Shown here in pieces: positions 25,577 to 34,589 of a stretch of 64,000 nt of DNA. This DNA is from Lentzea xinjiangensis (GTDB taxonomy: Bacteria > Actinomycetota > Actinomycetes > Mycobacteriales > Pseudonocardiaceae): positions 1-64,000 of the forward strand of contig NZ_FOFR01000014.1 in NCBI RefSeq assembly GCF_900110955.1, given 5' to 3'. Position 1 is the stretch's first letter. Each line of letters opens with the position of its first letter. The position numbers and the translations under genes were made by a program. A model generated the notes under the pieces. It saw nothing but the letters and a program-made list of their open reading frames with translations, was not told where the DNA came from and did not search any database.

Positions 25577-26437
25577 ATGCTGCGCGTAGCAGTCCCGAAC
25601 AAGGGCGCGCTCGCCGAACGCGCCTCCGCCATGCTGACCGAGGCCGGCTACCGGCAGCGGCACGAGCCGCGCGACCTGACCGTGCTCGACCCGAACAACG
25701 ACGTGGAGTTCTTCTTCCTGCGTCCCAAGGACATCGCCATCTACGTGGCGTCCGGCGACCTGGACCTGGGCATCACCGGCCGGGACCTCGCCGCCGACTC
25801 CGGCGCCGACGACAACGGCTCCTCGGTCGAGGAGCTGCTGGCACTGGGCTTCGGCTCGTCGACTTTCCGCTACGCGGGCCCGCGCGGCACCGACTGGAAG
25901 GTCGAGGACCTGGAGGGCAAGCGCCTCGCCACGGCGTACCCGAGGCTGGTGGGCCGCGACCTCAAGGCCCGCGGCATCAACGCGCAGGTGATCAGGCTCG
26001 ACGGCGCCGTCGAGATCTCGATCCAGCTCGGCGTGGCCGACCTGATCGCCGACGTCGTGGGCTCCGGCCGCACGCTGCGCCAGCACGACCTGGTGGCGTT
26101 CGGCGAGCCGATCTGCGAGTCGGAGGCGGTCCTGGTGCACCGCGCCTCGTCCGAGCTGACCGCGGCGAAGAAGCAGCTGGCGGCCCGCCTGCAGGGCGTC
26201 GTGTTCGCCCAGCAGTACCTGATGCTCGACTACGACTGCCCGCGGTCGCTGCTGACCGAGGCCGTCGCCCTGACCCCGGGCCTGGAGTCGCCGACGGTGG
26301 CGCCGCTGGCGGACGACAACTGGGTGGCCGTGCGGGCGATGGTGTCCCGCAAGGAAGCGAACAGGGTGATGGACGAGCTGGCCGCGATCGGCGCCAAGGC
26401 CGTGCTGGCCTCGGACATCCGGTTCTGCCGCCTGTGA
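25577..26437 (+). CDS. hisG: ATP phosphoribosyltransferase, long form
   Basis: First committed step of histidine synthesis, joining ATP and PRPP. At 286 residues it is the long hexameric form with a C-terminal ACT-like regulatory domain (about 211-286; [20 protein letters not shown]) for histidine feedback inhibition, so no HisZ is needed. The catalytic part shows [11 protein letters not shown] at the N-terminus, [12 protein letters not shown] and the PRPP loop [13 protein letters not shown]. Operon with hisE; its TGA overlaps the next GTG. Confidence 0.97.
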   Translation: MLRVAVPNKGALAERASAMLTEAGYRQRHEPRDLTVLDPNNDVEFFFLRPKDIAIYVASGDLDLGITGRDLAADSGADDNGSSVEELLALGFGSSTFRYAGPRGTDWKVEDLEGKRLATAYPRLVGRDLKARGINAQVIRLDGAVEISIQLGVADLIADVVGSGRTLRQHDLVAFGEPICESEAVLVHRASSELTAAKKQLAARLQGVVFAQQYLMLDYDCPRSLLTEAVALTPGLESPTVAPLADDNWVAVRAMVSRKEANRVMDELAAIGAKAVLASDIRFCRL

Positions 26438-26745
26438 TCCTGGAACACGCCGTCCTGGACGTGCTGCCGGGTAGTGAGGACGAGTTCGAGTGGGCGTTCG
26501 GCGAGGCGCGGGAGCTGATCTCCGCCTCGCCGGGCTTCCTCGGCCTCGAACTGCTGCGGTGCGTGGAGGCGCCGTCGCGGTACCTGCTGCTGGTGCGGTG
26601 GGAGTCGGTGCAGGCGCACACCGTCGGCTTCCGGCAGGGACCCTCCTACGAGCGCTGGTCCGCGCTGCTGCACCGGTTCTACTCGCCGTTCCCGGTGGTG
26701 GAGCACTACTCCAGCGCTCTGAGCACCTCCTCGTCCGTGGTCTGA
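26434..26745 (+). CDS. Antibiotic-biosynthesis-monooxygenase (ABM) fold protein
   Basis: A 103-residue single ferredoxin-like domain of the ABM/dimeric alpha-beta barrel superfamily: [40 protein letters not shown] and the C-terminal [15 protein letters not shown] overlap with hisG means coupled translation. Members include quinol monooxygenases and cofactor-free oxygenases, but many have no known reaction. A link to histidine synthesis is not obvious. Confidence 0.82.
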   Translation: MILEHAVLDVLPGSEDEFEWAFGEARELISASPGFLGLELLRCVEAPSRYLLLVRWESVQAHTVGFRQGPSYERWSALLHRFYSPFPVVEHYSSALSTSSSVV

Positions 26746-26786
26746 CGGGACGGCGAGGACCGGCGGCTGCCGCACGAGGGTCCGGT

Positions 26787-27182
26787 TCACAGTCCGGCTG
26801 ACGCCACGCGTTTCTCGTCGGCCGCGGCCAGCCAGAAGAACACCGGCGGCAGCACCACCTCGAGCGCGATCAGCGGGAGCTGGAACCAGTGCGGCTGCCC
26901 GTGCACCGCGAGCGACAGCACCCGCCCGGCCGCCGACAGCGCGAACACGCCGGCCAGCCACCGGACGGCGGTGGCCGGGACCGGCCTCTGCCGGGCCGCC
27001 CAAATCCAGGCCAGCCCGTAGCCGAGGAAGATCGCGTTGTAGAAGCGCTCGCGGCTGTCGACCGTCGCCCCGGCGTCCTCCGCGCCCGGCACGGACGCGA
27101 CGCCCAGCACGACGTGGTACGCCCCGATCAGCACGCACGCCACACCCATCGTCCAGGCGAGCGCTCGCAACGTCTTGGCCAT
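26787..27182 (-). CDS. DUF4345 four-helix membrane protein
   Basis: The 131-residue protein has four membrane segments (starting LAWTMGVACVLIGAYHVVLG) and the DUF4345 pattern ERFYNAIFLGYGLAWIWAAR. Function unknown. AAGGGGG lies 7 nt before the ATG. It is divergent from the TetR gene, and both starts flank twin palindromes, so this small membrane protein is the probable target of that repressor. Confidence 0.8.
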   Translation of the reverse strand: MAKTLRALAWTMGVACVLIGAYHVVLGVASVPGAEDAGATVDSRERFYNAIFLGYGLAWIWAARQRPVPATAVRWLAGVFALSAAGRVLSLAVHGQPHWFQLPLIALEVVLPPVFFWLAAADEKRVASAGL

Positions 27183-27200
27183 CTCCGTGCCCCCTTGGTT

Positions 27201-27243
27201 GACACGTGTCTACTCCGACAGGTGGACACGTGTCAACTAAGCT
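27201..27243. promoter_or_regulatory. Twin GACACGTGTC operators and TetR -10 box
   Basis: Two identical 10-bp palindromes, GACACGTGTC at 27201-27210 and 27225-27234, are spaced 24 bp centre to centre. Together with flanking TTG/CAA they form a larger inverted repeat. TAAGCT (27238-27243) lies 7 nt before the GTG at 27251, so the TetR mRNA is likely leaderless. The twin sites fit a TetR regulator bound as two dimers. Confidence 0.7.
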
Positions 27244-27250
27244 CCCGGTC

Positions 27251-27805
27251 GTGAGGCTGACCCCGGAAGCACGCCGCTCGCAGCTCGTCGGCGTCGGCGC
27301 GTCCCTGTTCGCGTCGAAGCCCTACGACGAGGTGGCGATGGAGGAGGTCGCCTCGCGCGCCGGCATCTCCCGGGCGTTGCTGTACCGGCACTTCTCCAGC
27401 AAACGCGACCTCTTCGCCGCCGTGCACCAGCACGCCACCGACCAGCTGCTGACCGAGGTCGAGGACCTCGGCGACGGCACGCCCGCCGAGCAGATCGCCG
27501 TGGCCCTCGACGCGCACTTCGACTACTTCGAGGCCAACCGCAACCTGGTGCTGGCCGCGAACCGCGTCCTGGCGGGCGACCCGGTGGTGCGCGCGGTGAT
27601 CACGGGCGGGTTCGCCGCCCTGCAGCGACGGCTGCTCGACGTGGCCGGGGTGGACGGTCCGCTCGCTGCCGCGGCGGTGCTGGCGTGGCTGGAGTTCGTG
27701 CGGGTGATGTGCGTGGAGTGGTTGGGGCGTCAGGGTTTCGACCGCATGGAGCTGCGCGACCTGTGTGTCCGCGCGCTGATGGGGGCGCTCGATCTCGGTG
27801 AGTGA
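27251..27805 (+). CDS. TetR-family transcriptional regulator
   Basis: From the GTG at 27251 the protein has 184 residues. The N-terminal helix-turn-helix (about 5-50) is MEEVASRAGISRALLYRHFS followed by KRDLFAAVHQHA. The C-terminal ligand/dimer domain is helical (about 60-184). A longer frame from 27206 would place the operators inside the gene, so the shorter start, with a -10 box 7 nt upstream, is preferred. It probably represses itself and the divergent DUF4345 gene. Its last codons (ALDLGE) recur in the repeat region that follows. Confidence 0.88.
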   Translation: MRLTPEARRSQLVGVGASLFASKPYDEVAMEEVASRAGISRALLYRHFSSKRDLFAAVHQHATDQLLTEVEDLGDGTPAEQIAVALDAHFDYFEANRNLVLAANRVLAGDPVVRAVITGGFAALQRRLLDVAGVDGPLAAAAVLAWLEFVRVMCVEWLGRQGFDRMELRDLCVRALMGALDLGE

Positions 27806-27918
27806 GCCCGTGCTTGGCCTGGTTGGCGGGCCGGGTAACGGCGCCTGGTCGGGCCGTCCCGCGTCGACCGGGGTGGTGGGAGGGAACGGCGCCCTGCCCC
27901 AGGCGGTGAGGGGTGTGG

Positions 27919-28030
27919 CTAGCCGCGTTCGCGTACGAACAGCGCCTGTGCCGTCGTGCCGACCGGCCCCTGCACGTCGTGTACCACGCTGGTGGCCACC
28001 CACACCATTCGGCCGATGGTCGTTCGCGCG
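27919..28030 (-). pseudogene. Truncated thioesterase 3' end, copy A
   Basis: 112 bp align with the last 115 bp of the intact thioesterase gene (28343-28457) at about 90% by eye. It ends in the same TAG and encodes the same HDVQGPVGTTAQALFVRERG tail. The base differences I checked in that tail fall at silent positions. No start or upstream domain remains. Confidence 0.85.
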
Positions 28031-28060
28031 GTGCTGGTCGCGCTCGACCTCGGCGAGTGA
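28031..28060 (+). pseudogene. Truncated TetR 3' end
   Basis: The last ten codons resemble the end of the intact TetR gene (27776-27805): ALDLGE and TGA are kept, with silent changes at Asp and Gly, while the three codons before differ. A shorter, worse copy (CTCGACGCGTGA) is seen near 28246-28257. Confidence 0.7.
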
Positions 28061-28148
28061 GCCTATCGTCGGCCTGGTTCGCGCGCCGGGCAATGGCACC
28101 CGGTCAGACCGTCGGCGCATCGGCCGAGTGGCTGCGGCGAGGGTGCGG

Positions 28149-28243
28149 TTAGCCGCGTTCGCGCACGAACTGCGCCTGTGCCGTCGTGCCGACCGGCCCC
28201 TGCACGTCGTGTACCCCGTTGGTGGCCACCCCCGCACCGTCCG
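28149..28243 (-). pseudogene. Truncated thioesterase 3' end, copy B
   Basis: 95 bp of thioesterase tail ending in TAA. It shares most silent variants with copy A but has several amino-acid changes (for example Leu to Gln in AQAQFVRERG and Ser-Val to Asn-Gly). It stops earlier than copy A at its upstream end. Confidence 0.8.
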
Positions 28244-28342
28244 ACCTCGACGCGTGAGCCCGTGCTCGGCCTGGTTCGCGCGCCGGGCAACGGCACCGGT
28301 CGGGCTGTCCGCGTCGCACGAACACTGCGGTGAGGGGTGCGG

Positions 28343-29116
28343 CTAGCCGCGTTCGCGCACGAACAACGCCTGCGCCGTCGTGCCCACCGGCCCCTGCACG
28401 TCGTGCACCACGCTGGTGGCCACCCCCACACCGTCCGGCCCGATGGTCGTCCGCGCGTCCATCCCGACCCACTCGCCGACGGGCTGCCGGTGCAGGTGGA
28501 CGGTCAGGTCGGTGTTGATGGCGTACCACTTGCGGATGTCCACGCGGGACGAGACGCCGCTGGCCGAGTCGACCACCGAGAAGAGGCGTTCCAGCGGTGT
28601 CGGCTCGAAGCCCTCGACGACGGCCACGCGCGGACGGGCCCACACCTTGGCGTCGCCCGGCGTGAAGATGCCGCCGGACAGGGAAAGCCACTCGACGGCG
28701 GCCAGGTAGCCGCCGCTCCAGCCCTCCGGGATCTCCATGGGCGAGGCGGAACGCGGGGGAGCGAGGACCTCGCCGGTGCCGCCCGCCACGGCCGCGGTGT
28801 CCGCGCCGACGATGCGCCACGCACGCGCTGTCAGCACGGCACGGCCGTTGTGGGACAAGGAAGCTGCCACCAGTTCCACGGAACGGCCCTGGCGTTCCAC
28901 CGACGTGGACACCGTCAGGTCGGCCACCGGCACCGGGCCGAGCACGTCGAACGTCACGCGCGCCAGCGAGGTCTCGGCGCGGTCCACGCCCAGCAGGGAG
29001 CGGACCAGCAGCGCCGACGGCGGGCCCAGGTGCTGGCTGTCCGGGCCCCACGGGCCGACGGTGTGCTCGGTGGAGCGGAACGCGCCGTCGCCCAGCGGCA
29101 GGTAGAAGGCAGTCAT
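28343..29116 (-). CDS. Thioesterase-family protein (double hot-dog, TesB-like)
   Basis: At 257 residues it has two hot-dog halves: the N-terminal one (about 1-120) with GPWGPDSQHLGPPSALLVRS and LARVTFDVLGPVPVADL, and the C-terminal one (about 140-257) with WYAINTDLTVHLHRQP. The acyl-CoA thioesterase II class hydrolyses acyl-CoA to free acid and CoA. The catalytic triad cannot be assigned confidently. The ATG overlaps the stop of the RecB-like gene (ATGA), so the two are translated together. Its 3' end is the parent of the truncated copies downstream. Confidence 0.85.
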   Translation of the reverse strand: MTAFYLPLGDGAFRSTEHTVGPWGPDSQHLGPPSALLVRSLLGVDRAETSLARVTFDVLGPVPVADLTVSTSVERQGRSVELVAASLSHNGRAVLTARAWRIVGADTAAVAGGTGEVLAPPRSASPMEIPEGWSGGYLAAVEWLSLSGGIFTPGDAKVWARPRVAVVEGFEPTPLERLFSVVDSASGVSSRVDIRKWYAINTDLTVHLHRQPVGEWVGMDARTTIGPDGVGVATSVVHDVQGPVGTTAQALFVRERG

Positions 29117-29961
29117 CAGTCGCGGTCCCGCAGCGCCTCGGTGTCGTCGGGCTCCGGCCAGCCGGGGTAGGGCGGCGGGGTGCCGTCGAACGCGGGGCAG
29201 AAGGCCTTGTGGTCGCAGTAGTCGCACAGGCGGCTGGGATTGGGGCGGAAGTCGCCGGTCGGGGCGGCCCGCATGATGGCCTGCCAGATCGCGTCCAGGG
29301 TGCGTTCGAAGCGGGCCAGCTCCGCCTCGTCCGGCGTGTAGGCCAGGGCCTGGCGGTCGGCCAGGTACATCAGGCGCAGCTGGCGGGGGACCACGCCGCG
29401 CAGCTTCCACAGCACCAGCGCGTAGAACTTCATCTGGAACAGCGCCTTCGCCTCGCCGATCTCGCGGGGCGCGGCGCCGGTCTTGTAGTCCACGACGCGG
29501 ATCTCGCCCGTCGGGGCCACGTCCACGCGGTCGATGTAGCCGCGCAGCAGGACGCCGGACGGCAGCTCGGACTCGACCAGCAGCTCCCGCGACTCCGGCT
29601 CCAGGCGGCGCGGGTCCTCCAGGCCGAAGTAGCCGTCGAGCAGCTTGGTGGCCGACGCCAGCCACTCGGCCTCCTCCTCGCCGCCGGGAACCTCGAACAG
29701 CGTGGCGAACTCCGGCCGCTCGGCCTTCACGCGCTCCCAGGCCGGCGTGATCATCGACCGGGCCCGGTCCGGCACGCGCTCGGCGGCGGGCAGCGCGAAC
29801 AGGTCCTCCAGCACCGCGTGCACCACCGTGCCGCGCACCTGCGCCTTCGTCGGCCTCTCCGGCAGCCGGTCCACCGCGCGGAAGCGGTACAGCAGCGGGC
29901 ACTGCTTGAAGTCCCCCGCCCGGGACGGCGACAGCGCGGGCCTGCGCAACGTGGTGCTCAT
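29116..29961 (-). CDS. RecB/Cas4-like PD-(D/E)XK nuclease with Fe-S cluster
   Basis: The 281-residue protein begins STTLRRPALSPSRAGDFKQC. The nuclease core is visible as RGTVVHAVLEDL, then GYIDRVDVAPTGEIRVVDYKTG with the D...D-x-K triad. One N-terminal cysteine (KQCPLLY) plus three near the C-terminus (LCDYCDHKAFCPAF) form the four-cysteine cluster of AddB/Cas4-type nucleases. The orthologue near the mycobacterial proteasome genes is, from memory, Rv2119. It probably acts in DNA repair; no CRISPR is present. The -10 TAGGGT 7 nt before the ATG fixes the start, although a longer frame exists. Confidence 0.92.
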   Translation of the reverse strand: MSTTLRRPALSPSRAGDFKQCPLLYRFRAVDRLPERPTKAQVRGTVVHAVLEDLFALPAAERVPDRARSMITPAWERVKAERPEFATLFEVPGGEEEAEWLASATKLLDGYFGLEDPRRLEPESRELLVESELPSGVLLRGYIDRVDVAPTGEIRVVDYKTGAAPREIGEAKALFQMKFYALVLWKLRGVVPRQLRLMYLADRQALAYTPDEAELARFERTLDAIWQAIMRAAPTGDFRPNPSRLCDYCDHKAFCPAFDGTPPPYPGWPEPDDTEALRDRD

Positions 29962-29968
29962 GCTTCGC

Positions 29969-30040
29969 ACCCTAGGACAGGGGTCCGACAATTCCGTGGC
30001 CACCCACCAGACCGCGAGATCACACCACCCGCTCTACAGT
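29969..30040. promoter_or_regulatory. Divergent -10 boxes of the RecB-like and M50 genes
   Basis: TAGGGT (minus strand, 29969-29974) lies 7 nt before the nuclease ATG. TACAGT (plus, 30035-30040) lies 6 nt before the protease GTG. No ribosome sites are present, so both mRNAs look leaderless. Confidence 0.5.
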
Positions 30041-30046
30041 GCTTGC

Positions 30047-31165
30047 GTGGCCGCGCGGACCAGCGAACGAGAGGGCGGCCTGCTGCTCTTCCGGGTGGCG
30101 GGCATCCCGGTCGTGCTCGCGCCGTCGTGGTGGATCGGGTCGGCGATCGTGGTGGCCTTCTACGCGCCGCTCGTCGACGACCTCGCGCCCGGCACGCCTC
30201 CGGGCGTCGGCCTGCTCCTCGCCGCGCTGTTCGCGGTCTTCCTGGGTCTGAGCGTGCTCGCGCACGAGCTCGGCCACTGCCTCGCGGCGCTCCGGCTCGG
30301 CCTGCCGGTCAGAAGACTGCGGCTGTACCTGCTGGGCGGGGTGTCCGAGATCATGCGGACACCCGGCAGGCCCAGCCACGAAGGCGTCGTCGCGGGCGCG
30401 GGCCCGGCGGTGTCCGTGGTGCTGGCGGTCTTCTTCGGCATCGGCGCCCTCGTGATGACGCCGGGCGACGTCGTGTGGGTCCTGGTCTTCCAGATCGCCG
30501 CCGCGAACGTCGCCGTCGCCGTCTTCAACCTGTTGCCCGGCCTGCCGCTGGACGGCGGACGGATCGTCAGGGCGGGCGTGTGGGCCGCCACGGGGCAACG
30601 GGCGGTGGGCACGCGTGTCGCCGTTGTCGGTGGCTTCGTCGTGGCCGGCGCGTTGGTGGTGTGGGCGCTCTACGGCATCGCGGAGGGCGCGGAGGACCGT
30701 TGGCTGCGCTTCGGCGTGTGTGCGTTGACGGCGTGGGTCGTGGTCGCCGGCGCGAGGAGCGAGCTCACCAGCGAACGCCGCCGGACCTGGCCCGTGGGCG
30801 TCACGCTCGACGACCTCATCCTCCCGGTGCTCCAGCTCCCGGCCGAAAGCCCCGTCAGGGACGCGCTGAGCACCGCCGCCGGCCGGGGCGTGGTGCTGGT
30901 CAGGGCCGACGGGGTGGCGGCGGGGCTGCTCGACACCGAGCTGGCGCGCAAGCTCGCTGCGGCGAGTCCCTTCGCGCCCGCGGAACAGGCCGCCGAGCCG
31001 ATCCTGCCCGAGACCGTGCTGCTCGCCGACGAGCCCGGCGAGGAGATCGTGGAACGCGTCCGGGGCACCGCCGCGTGGCAGTTCCTCGTCGTCGACATGG
31101 AGGGGCGTCCGGCGGGCGTGCTGCGCAGGGAGGACCTGCGTGCGGCCATTGAGAAGGGCGTTTGA
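30047..31165 (+). CDS. M50 site-2-type membrane metalloprotease with CBS-like tail
   Basis: From the GTG at 30047 the protein has 372 residues. The N-terminal part (about 1-215) has about six membrane segments with the zinc motif HELGH (VLAHELGHCLAAL) and the third ligand motif NLLPGLPLDGGRI. The C-terminal part (about 240-372) is soluble and looks like a CBS-domain pair (SPVRDALSTAAGRGVVLV; FLVVDMEGRPAGVLRREDL). This is the S2P class that cuts membrane substrates such as anti-sigma factors. A CBS pair may sense a nucleotide. The much longer upstream open frame is antisense to the nuclease gene and was discarded. Confidence 0.9.
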   Translation: MAARTSEREGGLLLFRVAGIPVVLAPSWWIGSAIVVAFYAPLVDDLAPGTPPGVGLLLAALFAVFLGLSVLAHELGHCLAALRLGLPVRRLRLYLLGGVSEIMRTPGRPSHEGVVAGAGPAVSVVLAVFFGIGALVMTPGDVVWVLVFQIAAANVAVAVFNLLPGLPLDGGRIVRAGVWAATGQRAVGTRVAVVGGFVVAGALVVWALYGIAEGAEDRWLRFGVCALTAWVVVAGARSELTSERRRTWPVGVTLDDLILPVLQLPAESPVRDALSTAAGRGVVLVRADGVAAGLLDTELARKLAAASPFAPAEQAAEPILPETVLLADEPGEEIVERVRGTAAWQFLVVDMEGRPAGVLRREDLRAAIEKGV

Positions 31166-32005
<840 letters not shown>

Positions 32006-32016
32006 CCGGACCAACG

Positions 32017-32056
32017 ACGAGGGGGCCCGCACTGCGCGCAGTGCGGGCCCCCTCGT
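32017..32056. terminator. Bidirectional terminator after trmI
   Basis: A 19-bp perfect stem (32017-32035 with 32038-32056) and a minimal loop lie between trmI and the convergent membrane-protein gene. It could end both transcripts. Confidence 0.85.
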
Positions 32057-32062
32057 GCCAGG

Positions 32063-32926
32063 TCAGTTGGACTCGATCTTGTCGATGCCGCAGACCTTCC
32101 AGTCGCCGCCCTCCTTGGACAGCTTGTAGATGATGCTGCCGGAGGTGGTCTTGCCAGGGTTGGCCGGGTCGACGAGCCCGGTCAGCTTCTGCGTGAACGT
32201 GCCGCTGCTGCCCGAGGTCTTGACGCTCGCCACGGTGGCCGTCGCGGTCGGCTGCGCCTTGCCGGACTGCATCTTCAGCTTGGGGAACTCCGCCGCGCAC
32301 ACGAGGCTCTTGACGTCGTTCGGGTCGCTGCTGCCCGCCCGGACGCCCTTGAGCACGATCTCGGTGAACTCCTCCGCGACCTCCTCAGCCGCCGAGTCAC
32401 CACCGCTCGACGAGCTCTTCGACGAGGGCGCCGTCGGCTTGCTGCTGCCGTTCGTCGGCTGCGAGCCGGCCTCGGAGCTCGACGCCGTGCTGGTGGTCGC
32501 CGGGTCGTCACCGGACAGCAGCACGGCCGCCGTGATACCGCCGCCGACCAGCACCAGCACACCGGCGACGACGCCGATGATCAGGCCGGTGTTGCTCTTC
32601 TTCGGAGGGGGCGGGCCGCCGTACCCGCCGGGCTGGCCGTACGGCGGCTGCTGGCCGTACGGACCGGGCTGGCCGTAGCCGGGCGGGCCCTGCTGCGGGA
32701 AGCCGCCGCTGGGCGGCCCCTGCTGGCCGTAGCCCGGCTGGCCGTACCCCGGTTGCGGGAAGCCGCCGCTCTGCGGCTGCTGGCCGTACGGACCCGGCTG
32801 CTGACCGTGACCCGGCGGCTGCCCGAAGCCGGGCTGCTGGCCGTACGGATCGGGCTGCTGGCCGTAGCCGGGTTGCTGCGGCGGCTGCTGCCCGTGAGGC
32901 CCTGGCTGCTGCGGCGGGTAGGTCAT
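32063..32926 (-). CDS. Proline/glutamine/glycine-rich single-pass membrane protein, paralogue 1
   Basis: The 287-residue protein has a cytoplasmic low-complexity region (about 1-108) of Y-G-Q-P-type repeats starting MTYPPQQPGPHGQQPP. One membrane helix follows (about 112-136, NTGLIIGVVAGVLVLVGGG), then a Ser/Thr-rich stalk and an outside domain (about 185-287) with two cysteines (SLVCAAEF; WKVCGIDK). The outer domain looks like a DUF4878/NTF2-like fold. Its neighbour (33021-33875) is a paralogue with an almost identical helix and start. I do not know the function. Proline-rich tails of this kind often bind WW/SH3-like or cytoskeletal partners, but that is speculation. Confidence 0.85.
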   Translation of the reverse strand: MTYPPQQPGPHGQQPPQQPGYGQQPDPYGQQPGFGQPPGHGQQPGPYGQQPQSGGFPQPGYGQPGYGQQGPPSGGFPQQGPPGYGQPGPYGQQPPYGQPGGYGGPPPPKKSNTGLIIGVVAGVLVLVGGGITAAVLLSGDDPATTSTASSSEAGSQPTNGSSKPTAPSSKSSSSGGDSAAEEVAEEFTEIVLKGVRAGSSDPNDVKSLVCAAEFPKLKMQSGKAQPTATATVASVKTSGSSGTFTQKLTGLVDPANPGKTTSGSIIYKLSKEGGDWKVCGIDKIESN

Positions 32927-32979
32927 CGAATTCCCCCGATGGTGGTCATCTGATCTGTTGTGCGAGTGGTTCGGTCACC

Positions 32980-33008
32980 GAAGGCCCTGTCCGGCGGACG
33001 GGGCCCTT
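32980..33008 (-). terminator. Hairpin between the two proline-rich genes
   Basis: Read on the minus strand, AAGGGCCCCGTCCG faces CGGACAGGGCCTT with one bulge, just after the stop of paralogue 2. Confidence 0.6.
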
Positions 33009-33020
33009 CCCGGAACTCGA

Positions 33021-33875
33021 TCACCGGGTCGTCGGGACCTTGAGGTCCGGCAGCTTGACTTCCGGCAGCACGAGGTCCTTCGCGAGCGTGCAGAACTTCC
33101 AGTCGCCCGATTCCTTCTTGAACTTCACGGTGAGGTCGTAGGTCTTGCTCTCGGTGCCCATCGCCACGGTGGTGGAGACCCCGACGTCCGCCGTGTCGCC
33201 GGACACCTTCACGTCCTTGACGTCCACCTTCGGGGAGGGCATCTTCTTGAACTCCTCGGCCAGCTTGCGCTGGTCAGGCGTCAGCCTCTTCTCCGTCTCC
33301 TCGGCCTCTTCGAGGGCCTCGGCGCACATCAGCGACTTGGCCTTGCTCTCGTTCTTGGCGGCGCTCACGGCGTAGTACTCCTCCGCGACCTCCTTCACCG
33401 CGGCGGCCTGGTCACCACCACCCGAGCCGCCGTCGCCGGAGAGCAGGACGGCGGCGGTGACGCCACCGCCGACGAGCACCAGCACACCGGCGACGACGCC
33501 GATGATCAGGCCGGTCTTGCTCTTCGCTGGCGGGGGACCGCCGAACCCGCCGGGACCGGGCTGACCGTACGGCGGCTGGCCGTACTGGGGCTGGCCGTAC
33601 TGAGGCTGCCCGTACTGGGCCTGGCCGTACGGGCCGGCCGGAGGCTGCTGGCCGTGGCCGGGCTGGGGGAAGCCGCCGCTCTGCGGGCCCTGCTGGCCGA
33701 ACGGGTCCTGCTGCGGCTGACCGTACGGGCCCGGCTGGCCGGGCTGCCGGCCGTACGGATCGGGCTGCTGGCCGTAACCGGGCTGCGGCTGGCCCTGACC
33801 CGGTTGCTGCCCGTACGGCCCGCCGGGCGGCGGCTGCTGCCCGTGGGGACCGGGCTGCTGCGGCGGGTAGGTCAT
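33021..33875 (-). CDS. Proline/glutamine/glycine-rich single-pass membrane protein, paralogue 2
   Basis: The 284-residue protein has the same plan as the preceding paralogue. It starts MTYPPQQPGPHGQQPP, and then (GQPQY)n-type repeats run to about residue 118. A membrane helix (KTGLIIGVVAGVLVLVGGG, then VTAAVLLSGDGG) follows. The outer domain, rich in Lys and Glu, has two cysteines (SLMCAEAL; WKFCTLAK) in the same relative places. The outer domains have diverged far more than the helix and the first 16 residues. It probably arose by tandem duplication; function unknown. Confidence 0.85.
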   Translation of the reverse strand: MTYPPQQPGPHGQQPPPGGPYGQQPGQGQPQPGYGQQPDPYGRQPGQPGPYGQPQQDPFGQQGPQSGGFPQPGHGQQPPAGPYGQAQYGQPQYGQPQYGQPPYGQPGPGGFGGPPPAKSKTGLIIGVVAGVLVLVGGGVTAAVLLSGDGGSGGGDQAAAVKEVAEEYYAVSAAKNESKAKSLMCAEALEEAEETEKRLTPDQRKLAEEFKKMPSPKVDVKDVKVSGDTADVGVSTTVAMGTESKTYDLTVKFKKESGDWKFCTLAKDLVLPEVKLPDLKVPTTR

Positions 33876-34589
33876 CGGAACTCCCCCGAAGTGGATGAGG
33901 TGGTCTTTCGCTGGACATTGTGGTGCGTCGCCGGGTCGGCTCGCGGGCGATTGGCGGCTATCGGCACCCGCGAGTGGTCCCGCACACCTCGTGCTGTTGC
34001 CGTCATGTCACGCGAAGGCCGTGTCTGATAACGATTGTGGCAACTCCACCGGGAATCGAGTGCGATGCACTGCGCTGTCGGGGTGGTGGGCCGAACGACC
34101 CGGCACGACCACCCGGTTGGCCGCACGCCGGCCGGTCGTACCTGAGCCTCGCTCGAGCGGGTGCTCCGGCGAGCGCGAGCGAGGGGTGTTGCGGTGCGTG
34201 ACCACCGAACGGACCAACCGGTGGTCCACCTGGTGGGACAGTGGCGGATCGCCGCCCGTCGCCGGGCCGCGAGGCGCACCGCCCGTGCTCGCGGTCGTCC
34301 GAGGGGGTCGCGCGCGGTAGCGCCGCCGGTGGGCGCCCCGGTGCTCCCATGGTGCCCTCCTCGGACTTCTCGCAGGTCGGCGGCGTGTCGTGGAGCGAAA
34401 CGCCGGTGGTGGATTCTGGAACGCACCGTAGCGGGTGGGTGGTTCCACCCGACACCGAGATGGAGCAGTGGACCGCCGCCGGAGGTCTTGCCGTTGCGGC
34501 GCGCCAACGATGATGATGTTGTGAGTACCCCATTTTGTCGGTGATCGCCGGTACCGTAATCGGTACGAACACGGGAGGAGGGTGCCGAC
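33876..34589. other. 714-bp gap before arc with no recognised gene
   Basis: Several overlapping open frames exist on both strands, but their Arg/Pro/Ala-rich translations are typical of chance frames in GC-rich DNA and none resembles a family I know. The gap must hold the promoters of paralogue 2 (minus) and of arc (plus). I see one perfect palindrome near arc (next entry). Confidence 0.5.
34551..34566. promoter_or_regulatory. Palindrome upstream of arc
   Basis: GTACCG-taat-CGGTAC is a perfect 6-4-6 inverted repeat 24 bp before the arc ATG, between any promoter and the GGGAGGAGGG ribosome site. It is either an operator or a hairpin in the mRNA leader. Confidence 0.45.

Larger units (their letters stand above)
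27806..28342. repeat. Remnant copies of a TetR-thioesterase gene junction
   Basis: This 537-bp stretch between the converging TetR and thioesterase genes holds three intergenic segments: 27806-27918, 28061-28148 and 28258-28342. All begin with a variant of GCCCGTGCTCGGCCTGGTT. They alternate with two truncated copies of the thioesterase 3' end and with copies of the TetR 3' end. The unit is thus [TetR end][spacer][thioesterase end]. The reading frames seen here on the plus strand are by-products. See the separate pseudogene entries and the finding. Confidence 0.85.

Noticed and set aside
27806..28342. CRISPR array or integration-site array
   Set aside because: The repeats are long, few, unequal and coding-derived, with no short identical repeats or cas genes; the Cas4-like nuclease is a RecB-type housekeeping protein.
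27798..28346. 182-codon plus-strand frame in the repeat region
   Set aside because: It exists only because the truncated thioesterase tails lack stops in this antisense frame; its apparent internal repeats are the DNA repeats.
34003..34572. Possible gene in the gap before arc
   Set aside because: The overlapping frames on both strands are Pro/Arg/Ala-rich, have no ribosome site and match no family I know.
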